From assembly GCA_937894565.1 (NCBI GenBank), contig CALBHK010000137.1, forward strand, positions 1-28,038: a DNA stretch of 28,038 nucleotides, written 5' to 3'. A program made the position numbers and the translations under genes. Shown piece by piece: positions 23,023 to 28,038 of the stretch; within the stretch, counting starts at the first letter, position 1; each line of letters opens with the position of its first letter. A model generated the notes under the pieces. It did no database searches and was not told the origin of the DNA. It saw only the letters and a list, made by a program, of their open reading frames with translations. The DNA comes from an uncultured Chlamydiae bacterium. Its GTDB lineage: Bacteria > Chlamydiota > Chlamydiia > Chlamydiales > CALBHK01.

Positions 23023-24087
23023 GTGGTGGAAATTCAACAAAATAACATTGAATCAAGTGAAGCGATTTTTCTGGAAGAAGTTAGAAAACCAAAGAAAAGA
23101 CAGAAAAATCGAGTAGGTGGTCATTTTATAGACAAGAAGCTTGAATATACGTATCCAAAAGACAACCAACGAACTTTATTTGATAGTCTATCTCCTCAAA
23201 TGGTTACTGAAATCGAGGAATCAAAAATAGAAATTAAAACAATCGGGATTAGGCTGACTCCTTCCGAAGATAAGTTAATAAACGCTATTTATAAACTGCT
23301 ACACGAAAAAAGCGAAAATAAAGATATAGATTCAGATTTGTTTTACAGTGGAAATGAAAAAAATCAGATGATTCTTTATGGAGGCTGTAATCAAGAGGCT
23401 AAAGCTGTTCAGTTACGATTAAAGCCCACAGAGCTATATAAAGAGTACATCGGGGAAGATGAGTATTCTGGAAAGGAAATAAACAATATAAAAAATATTA
23501 TCTATAGACTTAGTGAAAAGAAGTTTTTAATTATATATGACAGGAAAAGGACAATTCAAAGCGGAAAAACAAAAGAAAATAGAACGGATAGAATTGAGGA
23601 GTTTGCAAGCCTTATTCACATTGTCAGTTATATTGAAGATATGACTGATGCAGAAGTTCAAAGTCTTAACAATGGAGATAGTTTGGTGAGGGAAAGAAAG
23701 GGGGAATTGGTAATAGCTTTAAACCCACTGCTTACTGATCAAATTAGCTCAAAATATGTAGAATACCCAACTGACATTAATCAAAGAACGATGATAGCCA
23801 GTGGAGGGCATCTTCATGTTACAGAAAGTATTAATGCTCTTAGGGATTATATGATTCGTGAAATGAGCAATAAACGCTACAAGTGCGAGATAAACGCTGA
23901 TCGTCTGCCTTATATCCTTAAATTAGAAAACTATGTCAAAAGTCACAGAAAAAAAATAATTCACCAAAGAGTAGATGGCGCAATTAAAGCGGTGAGGAAT
24001 CTTGGGATAATTTTGGATGTCACAATTACAGATGGCTCAGCCGGCCAAAAAAAGTATGTATTTATGCTCAATAAAAATTTTAATTAA
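23023..24087 (+). CDS. pGP2-D homologue, plasmid protein of unknown function
   Basis: This protein of 354 aa matches the length of chlamydial pGP2-D. It shares an ordered set of blocks with it: YSGKE (near 144-148), KFLIIYDRKR (like PFLIVATRTR), the LIHIV-SYIEDMTD region, LNPLLTDQISSKYVEYPTDI (like CPILVDQIESYFVIKPANV), and a C-terminal basic helical part ending in LGIILDVTITD. The start GTG 23023 is followed by a second GTG; there is no clear ribosome site, so it is probably coupled to the helicase 7 nt upstream. No membrane segment is seen. pGP2 has no established biochemical role. Here it ends 12 bp before an iteron array. Confidence 0.82.
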   Translation: MVEIQQNNIESSEAIFLEEVRKPKKRQKNRVGGHFIDKKLEYTYPKDNQRTLFDSLSPQMVTEIEESKIEIKTIGIRLTPSEDKLINAIYKLLHEKSENKDIDSDLFYSGNEKNQMILYGGCNQEAKAVQLRLKPTELYKEYIGEDEYSGKEINNIKNIIYRLSEKKFLIIYDRKRTIQSGKTKENRTDRIEEFASLIHIVSYIEDMTDAEVQSLNNGDSLVRERKGELVIALNPLLTDQISSKYVEYPTDINQRTMIASGGHLHVTESINALRDYMIREMSNKRYKCEINADRLPYILKLENYVKSHRKKIIHQRVDGAIKAVRNLGIILDVTITDGSAGQKKYVFMLNKNFN

Positions 24088-24098
24088 AAATAAATTTT
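24071..24098. other. 28-bp pure A/T stretch beside the iterons
   Basis: Every base from 24071 to 24098 is A or T. It overlaps the last codons of the pGP2 gene and touches the first iteron. This is the position and composition expected of a DNA unwinding element in an iteron-type origin. Confidence 0.5.
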
Positions 24099-24213
24099 AC
24101 CGTACCTCGATGCAGAAATTACCGTACCTCGATGCAGAAAATTGGCTATTTTACCGTACCTCGATGCAGGATTTACCGTACCTTGATGCAGGAATTACCG
24201 TACCTCGATGCAG
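24099..24213 (+). repeat. Five iterons, candidate replication origin
   Basis: The 17-bp word ACCGTACCTCGATGCAG starts at 24099, 24121, 24153, 24175 and 24197. Four copies are identical; the fourth has one change (CCTT for CCTC). The pitch is 22, 32, 22 and 22 bp, and the 5-bp spacers are A/T-rich (AAATT, GATTT, GAATT). Chlamydial plasmids carry four tandem 22-bp repeats at their origin, so the pitch matches. The array lies just after the pGP2 homologue. It is too short and its spacers too small for a CRISPR array. Confidence 0.88.
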
Positions 24214-24250
24214 AAATTCACAGGGAAAATATGGACGGGAGATTTTTATG

Positions 24251-24279
24251 AGACTCTTATGAGAATCATAAGAGAGTCT
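24251..24279. repeat. Inverted repeat after the iterons
   Basis: AGACTCTTATGA (24251-24262) and TCATAAGAGAGTCT (24266-24279) are inverted copies apart from a two-base insertion. The palindrome CTTATAAG follows at 24278-24285. It has no T-tract. Together with the next hairpin it makes up most of the 307-nt gene-free stretch 24088-24394; nothing else is seen there besides the A/T stretch and iterons. Confidence 0.55.
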
Positions 24280-24291
24280 TATAAGATGTTC

Positions 24292-24331
24292 AGCTGCCCC
24301 CCTTCCTTAAGGTCAGGGGAGCAGCTTTTAA
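24292..24331 (+). terminator. Hairpin terminator at the right end of the element
   Basis: AGCTGCCCC (24292-24300) pairs with GGGGAGCAGCT (24316-24326) with one bulge around a 15-nt loop, and TTTTA follows. It lies between the + strand element and the convergent minus-strand operon. On the minus strand no T-run follows, so it best serves the + strand genes. Confidence 0.6.
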
Positions 24332-24394
24332 AATAAAGAGAGAGTTAGTTTTGTTGGCTCCCTCTATTTTGACCGTATCTGGTGGTGAATTATT

Positions 24395-25207
24395 TTACGA
24401 GCTTGCACTTGAGTATTTCCTCAATCCTAAAGTCCATTGCAATCGTATAATCAAAAAGAAAAAAAATGTCGCCAAGAAAAGAATAAAGAGGTTGTCGAGG
24501 GTTAGATTTCCCTGCAAAGCAGCGACGGATAAATTAGTACTTAAGATGACAGGAATAAGATAAGAGAATCCTAGTTGAACGAGTTTCGGGTATACCTGAA
24601 GGGGCTTAGATCCAAGTTGAACAACCTGATCCGATGCTGAAAGCAAACTGCTTGCATCTGTAAACCAGAATGAAAAATTCACAGAAAATTGATTGATCAA
24701 ATAAACAATAAAGACGCCAACTCCCAAGGTGATTGCGTATAGAAATAGATCCCAAATACCAAGGACAAGGTTTAGACCGGAAACTCCCTGATAGACAATC
24801 CATATAGGGATGGGAAGATTCAATAAACTTGGATAATCAACACGCTGAAGAGAAGAGAAGAGTTGAGCATCTATAGGGCGGATAAGGTCGCAATCGAGTT
24901 CTCCAAAGCGGATTTTACCAACAAACTCATCATGAGCGATCTCAAACAAATAGGTATACAAACAGACTATGATGTTGAAAGATCCAAGCAAAATATAGAA
25001 TGAATTTTTATCCCAGTCGCCAAGCTTATCACCGAACTGATAATAAACATTTACGGTTAATATTTCGGCGATAAGAAAAACAATAGAAAACAAGACAGTA
25101 AGTAGCGCAGACATTCTATAGACTGCCAGGCACTTAAGACTGATTTTTAAATATAGACAATGAAGCCGTAGAAAGCGGATCATAGGTTTAAAGATTGACA
25201 GCTTCAT
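24395..25207 (-). CDS. ABC-2 type permease (COG3694-like)
   Basis: Membrane subunit of an ABC exporter of unknown substrate. The 270-aa protein has about six membrane segments, at roughly 35-58, 70-92, 128-150, 152-178, 205-230 and 236-256. The cytosolic block GKIRFGELDCDLIRPIDAQL (about 97-116) and the later FSYLIPVILSTNLSVAALQG (about 215-234) are typical of COG3694 permeases. These act with a COG4587 permease and a COG4586 ATPase, both present upstream. Its start overlaps the preceding gene by 20 bp, indicating coupled translation. It is the last gene of the operon and converges on the plasmid-like element. Confidence 0.85.
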   Translation of the reverse strand: MKLSIFKPMIRFLRLHCLYLKISLKCLAVYRMSALLTVLFSIVFLIAEILTVNVYYQFGDKLGDWDKNSFYILLGSFNIIVCLYTYLFEIAHDEFVGKIRFGELDCDLIRPIDAQLFSSLQRVDYPSLLNLPIPIWIVYQGVSGLNLVLGIWDLFLYAITLGVGVFIVYLINQFSVNFSFWFTDASSLLSASDQVVQLGSKPLQVYPKLVQLGFSYLIPVILSTNLSVAALQGNLTLDNLFILFLATFFFFLIIRLQWTLGLRKYSSASS

Positions 25208-25976
25208 AACGTTGTAATCCTACCTTCCATAAAATTTTAAATAACAAAGAGAACAGTGCTGTCCATCCCAGAGCGATGATACAGTGCTGGAGTAATTCGC
25301 CTTCCGGTAATGTTCCTTGAATAGCTTTAACGTTAAAATACCCTAGATAAGGAAAAGGGGTCCATAAAGCGACAGCTAGCAAGGACTCCGGAAGTAGATC
25401 TAACGGGGCTATTCCCCCTCCTAATAAAGCCATACACCCCTGAAAAATGCGTTTTAATGGCCACATCTCTATGAGCCAAAATGCCAAAACACTCATAAAC
25501 AGTCCAAAGAAGAATGTTAAAAAGAAGCTTATCGATATAAGGAAGAGTGTGGGTAAAGACAAAGAGGCATGAAATGTGATGCCAAGAAAAAAGAAAACTG
25601 AAAATATCAGAACCGACAAGATCAAAAAAGCAGGAAGTTTAGTAGCGGCAAATTTGGCAAAAATATGACCCTCGATATTAAGCGGTTTGATGATTAATGC
25701 GCTCAAAGCCCCTTTGCGGATGAGAGGTTGCAGCTCAAACATGTGTGATGGATAACATAATATTAAAAAGATGGAGCTGAATCCATAATACCAAGCAATG
25801 GTGTGCCATGAGTAGTGGTGAATGCTTCTATGTTCGGAAAAAATCAGCGACCACACGGATAGAGCGATCAACAGCCGGGTGATTTGCAATAAATAGCTGA
25901 AGACAAAATTAAACCGATAGGACATTTCTTTTGAGAGATGAGCTTTGAAAATCATGATATAAGGTTTGATGTTCAT
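25188..25976 (-). CDS. ABC-2 type permease (COG4587-like)
   Basis: Second membrane subunit of the same exporter. The 262-aa protein has an amphipathic N-terminus (KAHLSKEMSYRFNFVFSYLL) and about six membrane segments. The stretch LIRKGALSALIIKPLNIEGH (about 84-103) corresponds to the coupling region that contacts the ATPase. FWLIEMWPLKRIFQGCMALLGGGIAPLDLLP (split here at about 165-195) is family-like. The ATG overlaps the ATPase stop by 4 bp. The substrate cannot be read from the sequence. Confidence 0.85.
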   Translation of the reverse strand: MNIKPYIMIFKAHLSKEMSYRFNFVFSYLLQITRLLIALSVWSLIFSEHRSIHHYSWHTIAWYYGFSSIFLILCYPSHMFELQPLIRKGALSALIIKPLNIEGHIFAKFAATKLPAFLILSVLIFSVFFFLGITFHASLSLPTLFLISISFFLTFFFGLFMSVLAFWLIEMWPLKRIFQGCMALLGGGIAPLDLLPESLLAVALWTPFPYLGYFNVKAIQGTLPEGELLQHCIIALGWTALFSLLFKILWKVGLQRYEAVNL

Positions 25977-26947
25977 GATTTTTTCCGATCAAAAATAGCG
26001 AAAATAGCGTCCTCAAGAGAATTTTCTTCTGTTCTTATACTAATAATCGGAACTTTAGTAACAATTTCAGAAACAATTTTTTGCAGATCCTGAGGATGAC
26101 ATGAAACGACATACTCCTCTTGTGCACTTTTTTCAAAAGGGATAGATAGTTGAAATTTTTCTATTGCTGATGAAAAATAAATTTTTTTATTGAGCTCGAA
26201 CTTTTTCATGATCTGAGCAGGTGCTCCGTCATATAAGATAGATCCCTTTTCGATGATGAGTAATCTTTTGGCTAGAATCTCAATGTCACGCATGTAGTGG
26301 CTGGTGATAATAATTGTAGTCCCTTGAGTCTGATTGATGACGAGGAGAAATTGTCTGATTGCTCGTTGGCTTACAATATCTAACCCTATTGTAGGTTCAT
26401 CTAGAAAAAGTAATTTAGGATTGTGAATCAAAGCCGCTATTAATTCAAATTTCATTCTTTCACCTAAAGAAAGATTGCGTACAGGTATCTGCAAGAGATC
26501 GCCAATCGCAAGAAGATTTGTAAAGTGATCAAGTCTTGATTGGAAGAGGGAAGCAGGTATTTCATAGAGCTCTCGGATAATATGAAGGCTGTCTAGAGCG
26601 GGGATATCCCAAAGCAGTTGGCTCTTTTGTCCCATCACCATGCCAATTTGCTTTAGAAAAGAGTGTTCTTTTTGATGAGGAGTTTTACTCATCACCTTGA
26701 CAGATCCTGAAGAAGGATGAATCAATCCGGATAAAATTTTCAACAATGTTGTCTTTCCGGCACCATTAGCTCCAAGTAGCCCCACAATCTCACCGGAAGA
26801 AATATGAAATGAGGTATCGGTGATAGCGTGTTTATAGATGATTTCTCTTTTGAATAGATCTTTTAAAGCATTAAAAAATCCGGAATCTTTCCGATAGGTG
26901 CGGTAGCTGTGGCACAGGTTTTGAACTTCAATGATATACGAAGTCAT
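25973..26947 (-). CDS. ABC transporter ATPase (COG4586-like)
   Basis: Energising subunit for the two permeases downstream. The 324-aa protein has an N-terminal extension (1-50) typical of the COG4586 group. It has Walker A GANGAGKT (59-66), a Q-loop near MGQKSQLLWD (105-114), signature LSLGE (159-163), Walker B LLFLDEP (179-185) and the switch His H217 in TSHYMRD. All catalytic residues are intact. A C-terminal accessory part (about 250-324) follows. It overlaps the upstream hydrolase by 4 bp and the downstream permease by 4 bp, so the operon is tightly coupled. Confidence 0.92.
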   Translation of the reverse strand: MTSYIIEVQNLCHSYRTYRKDSGFFNALKDLFKREIIYKHAITDTSFHISSGEIVGLLGANGAGKTTLLKILSGLIHPSSGSVKVMSKTPHQKEHSFLKQIGMVMGQKSQLLWDIPALDSLHIIRELYEIPASLFQSRLDHFTNLLAIGDLLQIPVRNLSLGERMKFELIAALIHNPKLLFLDEPTIGLDIVSQRAIRQFLLVINQTQGTTIIITSHYMRDIEILAKRLLIIEKGSILYDGAPAQIMKKFELNKKIYFSSAIEKFQLSIPFEKSAQEEYVVSCHPQDLQKIVSEIVTKVPIISIRTEENSLEDAIFAIFDRKKS

Positions 26948-28038
26948 GACGTTTCTCGTAGGTACAGTTTGTTATAGAACTGATTTTCAATAGATACTAT
27001 CACATCCACAATTTTTTTTGATTGAAATTCATTGAAAGAGCCGTGTCCATGAAAATCCAAATAGTGGATTGTTGGCCTGGCTCCCACTCTACTTAGAGAT
27101 TTTGATAGAGCTTCCTTACTGATTAGGGGGTCTTTTAAGAATTGAATATGGTGCCACTCATTTTTTTCAATAAAGTTCGTTTGATTCAGTTTTGAGGATC
27201 TATGAGTCTTCTCATCTTGATTAAGATGAGAATAAGTTTTCGGGTTCAACTCTGAAATGGTATGCAAATCATAAACGCCATTGATTCCCACCAATATGTC
27301 AGGGATGAATTCGATAAATAGTTTAAGAGCTAGAAATGCCCCATATGAATGACCGACGACAATCACTCTTTCATGACGAAGTTTAATAGTTGTATAGTGT
27401 TGCTTGAGATCCTCTAAATCTTCGATTCCATAGAGAGGTGGTTGAAAATTTTTGCTTTTTTCAAATCCAACCGTACCAGAATATTGAGGGATATAAACAA
27501 CGTAATTTTGTTTGAGAAAGGCATGGTGAAGAGGATCCCAAAGATTACCAGCTTTCTGATGTGGTCCTCCGTGGATAAAAAATATGGCTTTTGAATCCGA
27601 ATTTGCTATCGTTAACTTAGTTTTTCTTAAAGAGATCAAAGGGCAGTATTTGCTCTTGTTCAATTCATCACACTCTAAATCTATCCAGTAGCCTAAGGTT
27701 TTATTCTCATACATATTTATTAGTTCTCCATTTGTTTTTATGATGTGAATACAAATGGGCTTGTTAATGGATTCTGAAAAAATGTAAATCGAATCCTCAT
27801 GGTTGATCATTTTCCATAGATCACCGTCAATATGGATCTTATTTAATGTGGAGTTTGAGATGACAATTTCTGTATGGCTGATTTTATAGTCGATAGTTAA
27901 TGATAAAGATTTAAATCGAAGACTTATAGGATTTGTTATTTTAAGAACCTGAATTTTCCCTTTCTGAAGATCGCACTTGATCATTCCTCGTCCTATAGAG
28001 AAGATTATTTCATGTTCTGATTCAAAATAAATTTCTGG
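26944..28038 (-). CDS. S9-like alpha/beta hydrolase (prolyl oligopeptidase type), 5' end outside window
   Basis: The catalytic domain at about 130-340 (counting from ATG 27984) shows the oxyanion motif HGGP (138-141) and the nucleophile Ser S213 in GHSYG. A likely acid is D285 in LKDPLIS, and the His lies in FHGHGSF (H312 or H314). The spacing fits S9 peptidases. The first 125 residues are beta-rich and propeller-like. The frame stays open from ATG 27984 to the window edge (18 more codons), and that ATG has GGACGAGGA directly against it rather than a spaced ribosome site. The real start is therefore probably outside. It is the first visible gene of the four-gene operon with the ABC exporter; a peptide-processing role is inference. 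Confidence 0.8.
   Translation of the reverse strand, partial: PEIYFESEHEIIFSIGRGMIKCDLQKGKIQVLKITNPISLRFKSLSLTIDYKISHTEIVISNSTLNKIHIDGDLWKMINHEDSIYIFSESINKPICIHIIKTNGELINMYENKTLGYWIDLECDELNKSKYCPLISLRKTKLTIANSDSKAIFFIHGGPHQKAGNLWDPLHHAFLKQNYVVYIPQYSGTVGFEKSKNFQPPLYGIEDLEDLKQHYTTIKLRHERVIVVGHSYGAFLALKLFIEFIPDILVGINGVYDLHTISELNPKTYSHLNQDEKTHRSSKLNQTNFIEKNEWHHIQFLKDPLISKEALSKSLSRVGARPTIHYLDFHGHGSFNEFQSKKIVDVIVSIENQFYNKLYLRETS

Larger units (their letters stand above)
19048..24331. mobile_element. Integrated chlamydial-plasmid-like replication module at tRNA-Leu
   Basis: The stretch from the tRNA to the hairpin at 24292-24331 holds, all on +, an integrase, a second pGP7/8-type recombinase, an excisionase-like protein, a pGP1-type helicase, a pGP2 homologue and five iterons. 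The gene order int-int-pgp1-pgp2 is that of the chlamydial plasmid. pgp3, pgp4, pgp5 (ParA) and pgp6 are missing. I find no second copy of the tRNA 3' end in the window, so the right boundary is a guess. Flanking genes are ordinary chromosomal ones. The window could also be plasmid DNA carrying chromosomal genes, but the full ribosomal cluster makes that very unlikely. Confidence 0.7.

Noticed and set aside
23612..23620. DnaA-box-like TTATTCACA
   Set aside because: A single match inside the pGP2 coding region, nearly 500 bp from the iterons; easily chance.
24099..24213. CRISPR-like repeat array
   Set aside because: The repeats are 17 bp with mostly 5-bp A/T spacers, far too short for CRISPR, and no cas genes are present; the iteron reading fits better.
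24017..24262. 81-aa ORF with repeated YRTSMQ/LPYLDA words
   Set aside because: It is the iteron array read as protein and overlaps pGP2 in another frame, with no ribosome site.
24351..24563. 70-aa + strand ORF
   Set aside because: It is antisense to the permease gene, whose family match is clear.

Overview
The window reads as chromosome from a member of the Chlamydiae, most likely an amoeba-associated Parachlamydia-like lineage rather than Chlamydiaceae. The order lpxA-fmt-(unknown membrane proteins)-rplC...rplQ-gapA is the chlamydial order. The ribosomal cluster has the gaps expected there: no rpsJ at the head, no rpmD between rpsE and rplO, nothing between secY and rpsM, and no rpsD between rpsK and rpoA. 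The genus is an inference; I cannot fix it from sequence alone.

Region 1 (1-4258): lpxA and fmt, translationally linked, then a 181-aa membrane protein overlapping fmt, a 466-aa very hydrophobic protein with a GTG start, and a 119-aa single-pass SLBB-domain protein. The hydrophobic pair sits where Chlamydia trachomatis carries CT529 (Cap1, an inclusion membrane protein). A textbook intrinsic terminator lies inside the first codons of the SLBB gene.

Region 2 (4259-16921): a sigma70-type promoter and a structured leader of about 180 nt precede a ribosomal protein/secY/rpoA cluster of 24 genes (rplC, rplD, rplW, rplB, rpsS, rplV, rpsC, rplP, rpmC, rpsQ, rplN, rplX, rplE, rpsH, rplF, rplR, rpsE, rplO, secY, rpsM, rpsK, rpoA, rplQ, all on the + strand; 22 ribosomal or translocon genes plus rpoA by type). 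It ends at a strong terminator. A possible internal promoter sits between secY and rpsM.

Region 3 (16922-19131): gapA with its own promoter and a long upstream inverted repeat, a 262-aa protein with a low-complexity tail, a bidirectional terminator, and tRNA-Leu(TAA).

Region 4 (about 19132-24331): the most interesting part. Directly after the tRNA come a complete tyrosine integrase, a second recombinase related to chlamydial plasmid pGP7/pGP8 but lacking its C-terminal catalytic box, a 66-aa excisionase-like protein, a DnaB-type helicase (pGP1 homologue) and a pGP2 homologue. Then follow a 28-bp pure A/T stretch and five iterons on a 22-bp pitch. The order int-int-helicase-pGP2 is that of the chlamydial plasmid. 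I read this as a chlamydial plasmid replication module integrated at tRNA-Leu, without pgp3, pgp4, pgp5 or pgp6.

Region 5 (24395-28038, minus strand): a tightly overlapping operon of an S9-like alpha/beta hydrolase (running off the right edge), an ABC ATPase and two ABC-2 type permeases of the COG4586/COG4587/COG3694 exporter type.
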